In this document: piece after piece, positions 28,008-36,399 of the stretch | Layout: every line of letters starts with the position of its first letter | Numbering within the stretch: the stretch's first letter is position 1 | Assembly (NCBI RefSeq): GCF_027944115.1 | Contig: NZ_JAPJZI010000001.1 | Location: forward strand, 4,030,001 to 4,094,000 | Direction: 5' to 3' | Source of the DNA: Hoeflea prorocentri | Lineage (GTDB): Bacteria; Pseudomonadota; Alphaproteobacteria; Rhizobiales; Rhizobiaceae | DNA: 64,000 nucleotides | Notes under the pieces: generated by a model | The model's database searches: none | Seen by the model: the letters and a program-made list of their open reading frames with translations, nothing else | Told to the model about the DNA's origin: nothing | Made by a program: the position numbers and the translations under genes

Positions 28008-28142
28008 ATGAAACGGAATAGAAAAACCCCGGTGGTGAACCCCGCTAGGAAAGCTGCTCAACTGACTCTGAAATTGCGCTTTGCGTCCATGATTGCGCTG
28101 GCGGAACGCCGCCGGTTTATTGCCGGTCGGGGAGGCGACTGA
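28008..28142 (+). CDS. possible 44-aa basic small protein upstream of L,D-transpeptidase
   Basis: A 44-codon frame from ATG 28008 to TGA 28142 encodes a very basic peptide (MKRNRKTPVV..., ending RRRFIAGRGGD) with a short non-polar middle (FASMIALAE). Its stop lies two bases before the ATG of the L,D-transpeptidase gene at 28145. The GGAGG that serves that gene lies inside the last codons of this frame. It could be a genuine small protein or a leader frame coupling translation. There is no family match. Confidence 0.35.
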   Translation: MKRNRKTPVVNPARKAAQLTLKLRFASMIALAERRRFIAGRGGD

Positions 28143-28144
28143 CC

Positions 28145-28822
28145 ATGGACTACGCCTCACACCCAACGCGCAGGCGCTTTCTGGCAGGGTCAGCAAGCCT
28201 GGGCGCCCTTGCGCTTGCCGGATGCACGACGACGACACCGCAGGAGGAAACGGCAAAAATCGACCCGATCAGCAGCAGCTACAAGCTGATGTACGGACCG
28301 CTTCCGGATGAGAAGTTTCCCATACCGGCTGTTGATCTGAGCCGCGTGCCGTCAAAATTCTATCGGCGCCAGGTCGACTATTTCGGGCCCGAGCCGCCGG
28401 GAACCGTCGTCGTCGATACCAGCCAGTTCTACCTCTATCTCGTTCAGGAAAACCGGCGCGCGACGCGTTACGGCGTGGGACTTGGACGCGCCGGCTTCGA
28501 ATGGTCGGGGCGAGCCCGGATCGCCTGGAAACAGGAATGGCCGAAATGGACACCGCCGGCGTCGATGATCGAGCGCGAGCCGGAACTCGAGCAGTGGAGC
28601 GCCGCCAATGGCGGAATGCCCCCCGGCCTCAACAATCCGCTTGGCGCGCGGGCGCTTTACATATTCGAAGGCAATATCGACACGCTCTACCGTGTTCACG
28701 GATCGCCCGAATACTGGACAATCGGCAAGGCGGTCTCAAGTGGATGTGTGCGCATGATGAACCAGGACGCCATCGACCTTTACAACAGGGTCCCGACGCG
28801 CTCGCAGATTCTGGTGATTTAG
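28145..28822 (+). CDS. L,D-transpeptidase (YkuD domain), predicted lipoprotein
   Basis: This 225-aa exported protein has GGAGG upstream of ATG 28145. The N-terminus has a twin-arginine-like TRRRFLAG and a lipobox LALAGC with Cys27, so it is probably a Tat- or Sec-exported lipoprotein. The YkuD domain covers about residues 75-225: PGTVVVDTSQFYLYL, GVGLGRAGFEW, then the catalytic HGSPEYW...SSGCVRMMN with Cys201. These enzymes form 3-3 crosslinks in peptidoglycan or attach proteins to it. Two paralogues occur in this window (44886 and 63454). Confidence 0.93.
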   Translation: MDYASHPTRRRFLAGSASLGALALAGCTTTTPQEETAKIDPISSSYKLMYGPLPDEKFPIPAVDLSRVPSKFYRRQVDYFGPEPPGTVVVDTSQFYLYLVQENRRATRYGVGLGRAGFEWSGRARIAWKQEWPKWTPPASMIEREPELEQWSAANGGMPPGLNNPLGARALYIFEGNIDTLYRVHGSPEYWTIGKAVSSGCVRMMNQDAIDLYNRVPTRSQILVI

Positions 28823-28928
28823 TTGCCGTGGCGACGTCGCCGATGCGGCGACGGGCCACATAGCTATTTTCATTATGTTGCCACCGATCTATTTATATAG
28901 TGCGCCATGTCCTTCAGGAGCGATTCAT

Positions 28929-29645
28929 ATGCCTAGTGCCCGTGCCGCCGTCAGTTGTTCAGTTTTTGCCGCAGCCGTTACGGCCTTCTTCATGGCCTAT
29001 CCGACACCGGCCGCTGCCGGCTGCTCGGATAGTCCGGGAAAAGGCGTGAATTGGGATGATTGCCGAAAGCGCAATCTGATTTTGAAGGGCGCAAATCTTG
29101 AAGGCGCCACGCTGAAAGGTACGGATTTCACCTCGACGGACTTGCGCGATACCAACCTGAAGGGCGCCGATCTGACAAAGGCCAACCTGCTCAAGTCACA
29201 TCTGGACAATGCAAATCTGGTCGGTGCCAATCTCACACGCGCGCTGGGTTTCAGAACCCAGTTCCATAGGACCGACCTCAGCAACTCAGACTTTGAGAAG
29301 GCAGAGATGCAGCGTGCCGATTTTGCCGGTTCAACATTACATGATGTCAATTTTTCCAAGGCGGAGCTCGGCCGATCGAACTTCGACGCGGCAAGCCTCA
29401 AAAACGTCAATTTCGATTACGCCATCCTTGCGCGTGCGGATTTTCGTGGCGCCGATCTCAACAGCGGGATCAATTTCAGCTCAGCCTACCTCTTCCTCAC
29501 ACGCTTTGATGGCCAGGACCTGAGCAATGCAAGCGGTCTGACACAGGGACAGATCGAGCTTGCCTGCGGCGATGCGGAGACCAATCTGCCGGCCGGACTG
29601 GAAAGGCCGTCAAGCTGGCCTTGTGACGACGACGCGGTCAACTAA
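28929..29645 (+). CDS. exported pentapeptide-repeat protein
   Basis: ATG 28929 follows AGGAG by nine bases. The 238-aa product has a signal peptide (SVFAAAVTAFFMAYPTPAAA, cleavage near residue 30). About 150 residues of A(D/N)LxX pentapeptide repeats follow, such as NLEGA, TLKGT, NLKGA, DLTKA, NLVGA, which would fold as a right-handed beta-helix. A cysteine pair (GCSDS and WDDC) precedes the repeats and another (LACGD, WPCDD) follows them. The function of exported pentapeptide proteins is unclear. A longer frame from 28875 lacks the ribosome-binding site. Confidence 0.88.
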   Translation: MPSARAAVSCSVFAAAVTAFFMAYPTPAAAGCSDSPGKGVNWDDCRKRNLILKGANLEGATLKGTDFTSTDLRDTNLKGADLTKANLLKSHLDNANLVGANLTRALGFRTQFHRTDLSNSDFEKAEMQRADFAGSTLHDVNFSKAELGRSNFDAASLKNVNFDYAILARADFRGADLNSGINFSSAYLFLTRFDGQDLSNASGLTQGQIELACGDAETNLPAGLERPSSWPCDDDAVN

Positions 29646-29651
29646 AGCAAT

Positions 29652-30431
29652 TCAGGCGCGGCAATCCGACATCGGCGTTTCACCCTGGCGCAGCGTCAGG
29701 ACCTCAACCCCATGCTTCGTCACAGCGACCGTATGCTCGAACTGGGCTGAGAGTTTGCCGTCGTTGGTAACGACCATCCAACCGTCACTCTCGGTCGATA
29801 CCTTTCGGGTTCCCTGGTTGACCATCGGTTCGATGGTAAAAACCATGCCTTCGCGCAGCTTCAGCCCCGTTCCCGGCCGCCCGAAATTCAGGACCTGAGG
29901 CTCCTCGTGCATCTTGCGGCCGATGCCGTGTCCGCAGTATTCGCGCACGACCGAGCATCCATTCCTTTTGGCATGCCGCTCGATCGCGAAGCCGATATCG
30001 CCGAGACACGCACCCGGCCGCACCTGTTCTATTCCTTTCCACATCGCCGCCCGGGCGATACGCACCAGCCGTCTTGCGGCGGGCGGTGCGTTGCCAATCA
30101 CATATGTCTTGCTCGAATCGGCAATGAAGCCGTTCTTTTCCAGCGTGATGTCGAGATTGACGATATCCCCGTCGCTGATGATCTCGTCACGATCGGGCAC
30201 GCCGTGACAGACGACATGATTGATCGAACAGTTGAGGACGTATCTGAAACCGTATTGCCCTTTGCTCGCCGGACGGGCAGCAAGATCCACGGTGATGAAA
30301 TTTTCAACCAGATCGTTGACCTGCATCGTCGACATGCCCACCAGTTCCTGCCGGTCAAGCATCTCAAAGACCGACGCCAGCATTCTGCCCGAAATGCGCA
30401 TGAGCGCCAGTTCATCCGGGGACTTCACCAT
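29652..30431 (-). CDS. map: methionine aminopeptidase, type I
   Basis: This 259-aa cytosolic metalloprotease removes the initiator Met from nascent proteins. The di-metal ligand positions are present: VNLDITLEKNGFIADSSKTY (two Asp), YCGHGIGRKMHEEP (His), MVFTIEPM (Glu) and a late Glu in SAQFEHTVAV. Substrate histidine NHVVCHG is also seen. The start ATG 30431 lies one base after the stop of the ParD-like gene, so translation is probably coupled. Its stop is six bases from the pentapeptide gene on the other strand. Confidence 0.96.
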   Translation of the reverse strand: MVKSPDELALMRISGRMLASVFEMLDRQELVGMSTMQVNDLVENFITVDLAARPASKGQYGFRYVLNCSINHVVCHGVPDRDEIISDGDIVNLDITLEKNGFIADSSKTYVIGNAPPAARRLVRIARAAMWKGIEQVRPGACLGDIGFAIERHAKRNGCSVVREYCGHGIGRKMHEEPQVLNFGRPGTGLKLREGMVFTIEPMVNQGTRKVSTESDGWMVVTNDGKLSAQFEHTVAVTKHGVEVLTLRQGETPMSDCRA

Positions 30432-30432
30432 G

Positions 30433-30639
30433 TCAGGCGACCGCTACATCCTCAAGACGCACCTGCGCTGCCTCCAACTGCATCCTCACGATGTCATTAA
30501 AGGACGCGGACGGGTTGGCTTCGGCAAGCATGCCGATCTTCATCCAAAACTCGGCCTGTGCATTGATGGAGCGGCACATGACCGTACTGGCCTTGCGGAC
30601 TTCCTCGTGCAGGTCTTCATCGATCTTAACAATGCCCAA
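30433..30639 (-). CDS. ParD-like antitoxin-family protein
   Basis: The 68-aa product (MGIVKIDEDLHEEVRKAS...) has a short N-terminal strand and helices like the ribbon-helix-helix ParD_like family (Pfam PF11903, by memory). The start is a TTG at 30639 because a perfect AGGAGG lies five bases upstream on the minus strand; ATG codons further upstream lack that site. It probably binds DNA as a dimer. No ParE-type toxin is next to it. Instead it is coupled to map. Confidence 0.78.
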   Translation of the reverse strand: MGIVKIDEDLHEEVRKASTVMCRSINAQAEFWMKIGMLAEANPSASFNDIVRMQLEAAQVRLEDVAVA

Positions 30640-30739
30640 TGATGCCTCCTGACCGAGATTGAATATACGAAACATACATGATTCGTATATCAGAAACAAT
30701 CAGGTGCCGATGGCCATTCCAGACAAGTCCTGGCGGCGT

Positions 30740-31531
30740 CTATTTCAGCATCGACCAGTTTTTGTAAAAGATATTGTTGAAATTGACGAATATCGCCTGC
30801 AGCAGACCCATGATGGCGTTTTGCAGACCGGTAAAACTCGACGGGCGCAGGACATCGACAAAAACGCAGTACCTCTCCCTGTCTTCATTGTTGACGGAGC
30901 GATGCTCAAGCGTGTCGTCAAAAATGAACAGCGGATCGTCGTGCCAATAGTGTGTCTTGCCATCCACCTCGATAAAGACGTTGTCGCTCCTGAAGGCAGA
31001 GAGATTGTAGAGCACTCGCACCGTCAGGCGTAACGGACCGAAATGCCGACTGGTCGTTTCCTTCTCGCTGAAGGCTGAAAGACCGATCGTCTTGACATAG
31101 GTGAACGGCTGATTGAATTCCGGTACGGATTCATCCGTGTCGCGATCATACCATTTATAGAACAACATGCCGCGCTTATTGCCATTCATCCTGGCCTTCA
31201 CACCGTCAATGATCTCGTCGCGCTTGTCATCGAATGTCTTCAGAACGCTCTCTATTTCCTGACGTGCTTCCGGCGGAAAATCCTCCAGCTTGTAGACATA
31301 TTTGTTGCGGAAGGAGATCAGATCGAAAAACAGATTAACCGGCGACAACAGCCATGTCGGTATGCCGTTTCCCGTGAAATAAAGTTGCGCGATATCTTTC
31401 GTTACCTTGCGGTGGCGGCCGATGTCGATCAACCCACAAACAACGAAGATCAGCGCCACGACCGGCAGGAAGTAAAACAGAACGGCCAGGACCACGACAA
31501 CGCGCAGAATCCGGATATTTTCCTTACTCAT
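30740..31531 (-). CDS. aspartyl/asparaginyl beta-hydroxylase-family protein (LpxO-like)
   Basis: This 263-aa protein starts with a hydrophobic membrane segment (ILRVVVVLAVLFYFLPVVALIFVVCG). A 2-oxoglutarate/Fe(II) oxygenase fold follows at about residues 110-235. Iron ligands are visible as His in RHFGP and His in FDDTLEHRSVNN, and the late arginine is in ERYCVFVDVLRP. The position that is usually a second histidine in the RxH 2-oxoglutarate site reads RVL here. LpxO relatives hydroxylate a lipid A acyl chain; others hydroxylate Asp or Asn side chains. The substrate is unknown. It is a single gene between the ParD-like gene and a CAP lipoprotein. Confidence 0.82.
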   Translation of the reverse strand: MSKENIRILRVVVVLAVLFYFLPVVALIFVVCGLIDIGRHRKVTKDIAQLYFTGNGIPTWLLSPVNLFFDLISFRNKYVYKLEDFPPEARQEIESVLKTFDDKRDEIIDGVKARMNGNKRGMLFYKWYDRDTDESVPEFNQPFTYVKTIGLSAFSEKETTSRHFGPLRLTVRVLYNLSAFRSDNVFIEVDGKTHYWHDDPLFIFDDTLEHRSVNNEDRERYCVFVDVLRPSSFTGLQNAIMGLLQAIFVNFNNIFYKNWSMLK

Positions 31532-31702
31532 AAGAATTCAGATCCTCATTGAAGTCAGTCAGGTAGGGCAAAAGACAAGCGGCCGCTTCTGCAAACGGCC
31601 GTCGTCAACGACAGAGCGTCACCATCTCGCACCGTTACCGCATCGGTCCCGACAAGTCACTTCGTTTCTTGAACGGCGTCCGGCTTGCAATGACGTTATG
31701 TT

Positions 31703-32257
31703 TCAGATCACGGGCCGACCGTCTTCCGTCGGACGGGACAGGATCAGAACCCAGAAGTTCCTGTATCGTCCATCAGGCCTTTGCGCCCTCGCAATGCCCA
31801 TGCGCGTCACGTGTTTGTTCAGCAGGTTCTTGTCGTGGTCGGCCGACCCTTTCCAGCCGGCCAACGCCTCATCGAAGGTCCGGTAGCCGGCTCCGAGGTT
31901 TTCAGCACCCGCATAGCTTGGATATCCGCCACGGTCGAGCCGGCCGGACAGCCCCCGGGCACTGTGGAGACGCGTATTCATGCTGTCATTGGCGGCAATG
32001 ATGCGGGCCATGTCCTGCGAAAGGGCATCAAGTCTGGCATCGAGGGTCAGCCGCGGCAAACCGTTCGCCGCCCGATAGGCGTTGATCTTGGAGAGCGCCG
32101 CACTGCGATTGACCGCGACATCCGAGACGTCGGCATCCGGCTTTCCAATCGAGATGCATCCGGCGAGCGCCGTCAGCATGGCGCCAAGTGCCATCAGGGC
32201 CGCCGCACGCACAAAGCGGACCCGAAAGGGTCTTCCGTTTGTCATAGCAGTTTGCAT
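31703..32257 (-). CDS. CAP/SCP-domain lipoprotein
   Basis: This 184-aa protein has a lipoprotein signal (RFVRAAALMALGAMLTALAGC, lipid Cys34). A compact CAP domain follows: KINAYRAANGLPRLTLDARLDALSQDMAR, then SYAGAENLGAGYRTFDEALAGWKGSADHDKNLLN, with the family-typical Glu, Trp and His positions. Bacterial CAP proteins are secreted or surface proteins of uncertain function. ATG 32257 is chosen; ATG 32245 is an alternative and neither has a strong ribosome-binding site. It lies six bases downstream of the GntR gene and may end the deoC operon transcript. Confidence 0.85.
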   Translation of the reverse strand: MQTAMTNGRPFRVRFVRAAALMALGAMLTALAGCISIGKPDADVSDVAVNRSAALSKINAYRAANGLPRLTLDARLDALSQDMARIIAANDSMNTRLHSARGLSGRLDRGGYPSYAGAENLGAGYRTFDEALAGWKGSADHDKNLLNKHVTRMGIARAQRPDGRYRNFWVLILSRPTEDGRPVI

Positions 32258-32262
32258 TGGAT

Positions 32263-32976
32263 TTATACCGTGGCCTCGTGTTTGTTTTGCCGGCTCAGCC
32301 ATTCGGCCAGATCATGCGTTGCCGCCTCGATGTCGGCAACAATACCGGAACGCGCGGCGGCCATATCGGCCCTTTCAAGCGCCTCGACGATCTCATGATG
32401 GATTGTCATCGCATTGTCCAGATGCCTGCTGTCGGTCGCTGTCATTCGGAAATACGGCCCCATGCGCAGCCAAAGGCTCTCGATGAACGAAAGCAGGATG
32501 CCGTCCGAGGCGAGCCTGTAAATATGGGCATGAAAGGCCCAATTTCCGCTGAGATATCTATCGACATCGCCGGTGGCGATGCTTTGCGCCATCGCCTCGC
32601 ATCTTGAACGCAAGGCCTCCACATCGGACGCGGTAACCGCCGGCACCGCCCGTTCCACGGCGAGCCCTTCGAGCGCAACGCGTGTTGCGGTGATTTCCGT
32701 CAGGGTATCAGGATCGAGTTTTGGAACTTCCAACGCCCTGTTATGGCCGACGACCAGGGCATTTTCGACCTCCAGGCGCCGTAACGCGTCGCGCACGGGC
32801 ATGACCGAGACGCCAACGGCTTCAGCCACCGAACGGGTGCTGAGAGCCTGTCCGGGCTGAAAGAACCCGGACATGATGCGGTTACGGAGCTGGCGGTAGA
32901 TCTGCTCCTGCAAGGTGGCCCGTTCGACCGTCTCCAGACCGCCGGCATCGGCTGTCCATGCGGCCTTATTCGCCAT
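32263..32976 (-). CDS. GntR-family transcriptional regulator (FadR/FCD type)
   Basis: This 237-aa regulator has an N-terminal winged HTH (LQEQIYRQLRNRIMSGFFQPGQALSTRSVAEAVGVSVMPVRDALRRLE). An all-helical FCD effector domain follows, with metal-ligand-like histidines in NWAFHAHIYRLA and a later MTIHHEIVEALE. ATG 32976 overlaps the last 11 bases of the aldehyde dehydrogenase gene, showing operon coupling. It probably represses the deoC-aldehyde dehydrogenase operon in response to an intermediate; the palindrome at 36388-36399 is a candidate site. Confidence 0.9.
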   Translation of the reverse strand: MANKAAWTADAGGLETVERATLQEQIYRQLRNRIMSGFFQPGQALSTRSVAEAVGVSVMPVRDALRRLEVENALVVGHNRALEVPKLDPDTLTEITATRVALEGLAVERAVPAVTASDVEALRSRCEAMAQSIATGDVDRYLSGNWAFHAHIYRLASDGILLSFIESLWLRMGPYFRMTATDSRHLDNAMTIHHEIVEALERADMAAARSGIVADIEAATHDLAEWLSRQNKHEATV

Positions 32977-35350
32977 AGGGAATCCAGATGTTCTTGACCT
33001 GCACCGACTGGCGCAGGAAATTGCGACCCTCCGCGACCTTCGGATCATACCAGTTGGTGGCAAGCCCGTTGTCGACAAAGGTGCGTTTCATATTGCCCAC
33101 CGACCGGGCCTCGACCACCTCGGAAACCTCGCCGTCGCCAAAGGCCCAGATGATGTCGACGTCATCATGATCGGCCAGCGTTTTTGTAAGTTCCATCGTG
33201 TGGCCGGTGACGATGTTGAGAACACCGCCGGGCAGGTCTGATGTTTCCATAACCTGATAAAAATCTGCCGCGATCAGCCCGTAGCGCTCGCTTGGGACAG
33301 CGACGACACGATTGCCCATCGCCATCAGCGGCGCCACCAGACTGACAAAGCTCAGAAGCGGCGCCTCGTCCGGACAAATCACGCCGGCGACGCCGATTGG
33401 CTCATTCATGGCGAGCGCCACACCGCGCAAGGGCGGGCTGTGGACCGCCCCGTCAAACTTGTCGGCCCAGGCCGCATAGGTGAAGAAACGATCGATGGCC
33501 GTCTCCACCTCCTTTTGCGCCTGCGCCTTGTTCACGCCGGTCATGACTGTGAGCCGGCCAACGAACTCATCGGTACGAGCGGCCAGATTCTCGCCGAGAT
33601 AGTAGAGAATCTGAGCCCGCAAATGAGTCGACGCCGTCGCCCAACCGCCTGCCTTTCGGGCAGCCGCCACGGCATTGCGAATATCCTTGCGATTGCCCTC
33701 CCCGACCTCGCCGATCACCTTGCCCTTGGGCGAGACGATGGTCAGCGAATAATTGCCGTCAGGGCGGGTCTGCTTGCCACCGATGTAGAGTTTCGCGGTC
33801 CGGTCGACGGACATCGGCTCGAAACTGTCGGTGGCTTCGACCACCGGCAACGGAGGTGCCGGCTTGCGCGGTTTGCGGGCCGCCCAGGCTTTCGGCTTGA
33901 GATATTCGTAAGCCCCTTCAAGACCGCCCTCGCGGCCGTAACCGGATTCGCGGTAACCGCCAAAGCCTACGGCAGCGTCGAAGAGGTTGGTCGCGTTCAC
34001 CCAGACCACACCGGCCTTGAGCTGCGGCGCAATGTCGAGCGCGAGGCTGATATTCTCGCTCCAGACGCTGGCGGCAAGTCCATAGCGGCTGTTGTTGGCA
34101 AGCGCCACGGCTTCATCCGGCGTGCGGAACGACATGGCCACCATCACCGGTCCGAAAATCTCTTCCGTTGCGACGGTTGAGGCAGGTTCGACACCTGTCA
34201 AAAGGGTCGGCGGATAAAAGAAACCCTTCTTCGGCGTTCCGATATCCGGCGTATAGGCCTCGGCGCCCTCTTCCACACCCTTGTCGACCAGGGTGCGGAT
34301 GCGGTCGAGCTGGCTCTTTTCGATAATGGCGCCCATGTCGATCGCCTTGTCCAGCGGGTGGCCGACGCGCAATGTGTCCATGCGCTCTTTCAGCCGGGCG
34401 ATGAAACGATCATGGATGCCCTCATGGACAAGCAGCCGCGATCCGGCACAACACACCTGGCCCTGATTGAACCAGATGGCGTCGACCACGCCTTCAATAG
34501 CGCCATCCATGTCGGCATCATCGAAAACGATGAAGGGCGATTTGCCACCAAGTTCCAGTGTCAGCGACTTGCCGCTTCCGGCGGTCTCGGCGCGGATGAT
34601 GCGGCCGACATCGGTCGAGCCGGTGAAGGCAATCTTCTGGACACCCTCATGTTTGACGAGGGCCGAGCCGGTCGAGCCATCTCCGGTAACGACATTCAGG
34701 ACACCGGCTGGAAGCCCGGCGCGCGCGGCAAGTTCGGCAAAGAGCAGCGCGGTCAGCGGCGTCGATTCAGCCGGCTTCAGCACCACCGTATTGCCAAGCG
34801 CAAGGGCCGGGGCAACCTTCCAGGCAAGCATCAGCAGCGGGAAATTCCACGGGATGATCTGACCGACGACACCGAGCGGCTGATGGTCGGCAAGTTCGCT
34901 GTCCTGAAGCTCCGCCCAGCCGGCGTGGTGGTAGAAGTGCCGGGCAACCAACGGGATGTCGAGATCGCGGGTCTCGCGGATCGGCTTGCCGTTGTCGAGG
35001 GCTTCGAGCACGGCAAACAGCCTTGCATGACGCTGAACCATGCGGGCAAGTGCGTAAATATGCCGGGCGCGCTGCCTTCCGCCGGCGGCCTCCCATGAGG
35101 ATTGCGCCTTGGCGGCGGCAGCGACCGCATCGTCAATGTCTTCAGCCGCCCCCAAAGCAATCTTCGCCAGCTTTTCGCCAGTCGCCGGTTCATGGGTGAC
35201 GAGCGTCTTGCCGGATCGGGAGGGCCGAAACCCGCCGCCAATGAAGTGGCCGAAACCTGCTTCATGGCTCTTCAGCCAGTCGCGCACATTGTCATCGGCC
35301 TCGGGAGCGGGACCGTAATCGAGGGAATCGAAATAATCTGCAACGGACAT
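32966..35350 (-). CDS. bimodular aldehyde dehydrogenase (full domain plus partial second domain)
   Basis: This 794-aa protein starts at ATG 35350, where AGGAGGG overlaps the end of deoC. Residues 1-500 form a complete ALDH: PWNFPLLMLAWKVAPALALGN, FTGSTDVGRII, the catalytic Glu in LELGGKSPF and catalytic Cys in FNQGQVCCAG. Residues 520-794 repeat only the NAD-binding half (PDEAPLLSFVSLVAPLMAMGN aligns with the first motif) and lack both catalytic motifs. It probably oxidises the acetaldehyde from DeoC to acetate; other aldehydes are possible. It sits between deoC and a GntR gene in one operon. Confidence 0.92.
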   Translation of the reverse strand: MSVADYFDSLDYGPAPEADDNVRDWLKSHEAGFGHFIGGGFRPSRSGKTLVTHEPATGEKLAKIALGAAEDIDDAVAAAAKAQSSWEAAGGRQRARHIYALARMVQRHARLFAVLEALDNGKPIRETRDLDIPLVARHFYHHAGWAELQDSELADHQPLGVVGQIIPWNFPLLMLAWKVAPALALGNTVVLKPAESTPLTALLFAELAARAGLPAGVLNVVTGDGSTGSALVKHEGVQKIAFTGSTDVGRIIRAETAGSGKSLTLELGGKSPFIVFDDADMDGAIEGVVDAIWFNQGQVCCAGSRLLVHEGIHDRFIARLKERMDTLRVGHPLDKAIDMGAIIEKSQLDRIRTLVDKGVEEGAEAYTPDIGTPKKGFFYPPTLLTGVEPASTVATEEIFGPVMVAMSFRTPDEAVALANNSRYGLAASVWSENISLALDIAPQLKAGVVWVNATNLFDAAVGFGGYRESGYGREGGLEGAYEYLKPKAWAARKPRKPAPPLPVVEATDSFEPMSVDRTAKLYIGGKQTRPDGNYSLTIVSPKGKVIGEVGEGNRKDIRNAVAAARKAGGWATASTHLRAQILYYLGENLAARTDEFVGRLTVMTGVNKAQAQKEVETAIDRFFTYAAWADKFDGAVHSPPLRGVALAMNEPIGVAGVICPDEAPLLSFVSLVAPLMAMGNRVVAVPSERYGLIAADFYQVMETSDLPGGVLNIVTGHTMELTKTLADHDDVDIIWAFGDGEVSEVVEARSVGNMKRTFVDNGLATNWYDPKVAEGRNFLRQSVQVKNIWIPYGE

Positions 35351-35363
35351 GATCTCGTCCCTC

Positions 35364-36374
35364 CTATGCCATCGGGTGGCGGTTGTTGGCCGAATAGCGG
35401 CCGGTGACATGGTGTTCGAGCTGGCGCTCGATATCGGCGAGCAGGGATGACGCGCCAAAGCGCAACAGATCCGGTTCAAGCCAGCGCCGTCCGAGTTCTT
35501 CCTTCATCAGGATCTGGTAGGCGAGCACATCCTTGGCGGTCGAGATGCCGCCGGCCGGCTTGAAGCCGACGATGTTGCCGGTGCGCTCGTGGAACTGCCG
35601 GATCATGCGCAGCATCACCAGGCTGACCGGCAATGTGGCGTTCGCTGCCTCCTTGCCGGTGGACGTCTTGACAAAATCGGCGCCGGCCATCATGCAGACC
35701 ATCGAGGCACGGGCCACGTTGCGCAGCGTGCGCAGATCACCGGTCGCAAGGATCGCCTTGACATGGGCATCGCCGCAGGCCTCGCGGAAATCGCTCATCT
35801 CATCATAAAGGGCCTGCCAGTTGCCAGTCAGCACATGCTCGCGGGTGACAACAATGTCGATCTCCCTGGCACCGTCCGCAACCGACGCCTCGATTTCGCG
35901 CAGCTTGGTGTCATGGGGCGACAGCCCCGCCGGAAAGCCCGTCGAGACGGCGGCAACCGGTATGAAGGTGCCGTCCAGCGCTTCGACCGCCTCGCGGACG
36001 AAGCGATGATAAACGCACACCGCACCCGTGGTGATCTGCCGGTCGGCAACGCCCAGCGCTTCAAGCAAGTCAGGCCGTACCGGCTGCCTTGCCTTGGCGC
36101 ACAGGCGGCGCACACGGGCGGCGGTGTCATCGCCGTTCAGCGTGGTCAGGTCGATGCAGGTGATGGCTTTCAGCAGCCACCCGGCCTGTGCATCCTTTTT
36201 GACCGAGCGACGGCCGCCAAGCGTCGAACAGCGGCGCTCGACTGCCGAGCGATTGACCTGGATATCGTTGATCCAGTCGAGCTCAAGCGCGGAGCCTTTG
36301 TTTCTGGCCAACGCGTTGTCGTGAAGTCCGGGGGCTTGTGTTCCGGTTTTGCCCATGGGGATAATCTCTGACAT
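35364..36374 (-). CDS. deoC: deoxyribose-phosphate aldolase, DERA type with N-terminal extension
   Basis: This 336-aa aldolase splits 2-deoxyribose-5-phosphate into glyceraldehyde-3-phosphate and acetaldehyde. Catalytic motifs are EIDIVV (Asp), FVKTSTGKEA (Schiff-base Lys) and GFKPAGGIS (second Lys). It carries an N-terminal extension of about 85 residues before the usual core, containing RRSVKKDAQAGWLLKAITCIDLTTL and the C-terminal HHVTGRYS. Both resemble human DERA, as I recall it, more than the 259-aa E. coli enzyme. It is first in the deoC-ALDH-GntR operon, with a 12-bp palindrome about 14 bases upstream of the start codon. Confidence 0.95.
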   Translation of the reverse strand: MSEIIPMGKTGTQAPGLHDNALARNKGSALELDWINDIQVNRSAVERRCSTLGGRRSVKKDAQAGWLLKAITCIDLTTLNGDDTAARVRRLCAKARQPVRPDLLEALGVADRQITTGAVCVYHRFVREAVEALDGTFIPVAAVSTGFPAGLSPHDTKLREIEASVADGAREIDIVVTREHVLTGNWQALYDEMSDFREACGDAHVKAILATGDLRTLRNVARASMVCMMAGADFVKTSTGKEAANATLPVSLVMLRMIRQFHERTGNIVGFKPAGGISTAKDVLAYQILMKEELGRRWLEPDLLRFGASSLLADIERQLEHHVTGRYSANNRHPMA

Positions 36375-36387
36375 CGGGCGGTGTTAT

Positions 36388-36399
36388 GTGTGATCACAC
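36388..36399. promoter_or_regulatory. palindromic candidate operator upstream of deoC
   Basis: GTGTGATCACAC is a perfect 12-base palindrome starting 14 bases upstream of the deoC start codon. FadR-type GntR proteins bind short palindromes in such positions, and one is encoded at the end of this operon. It also resembles a compacted CRP half-site pair, so the binder is not certain. Confidence 0.45.
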
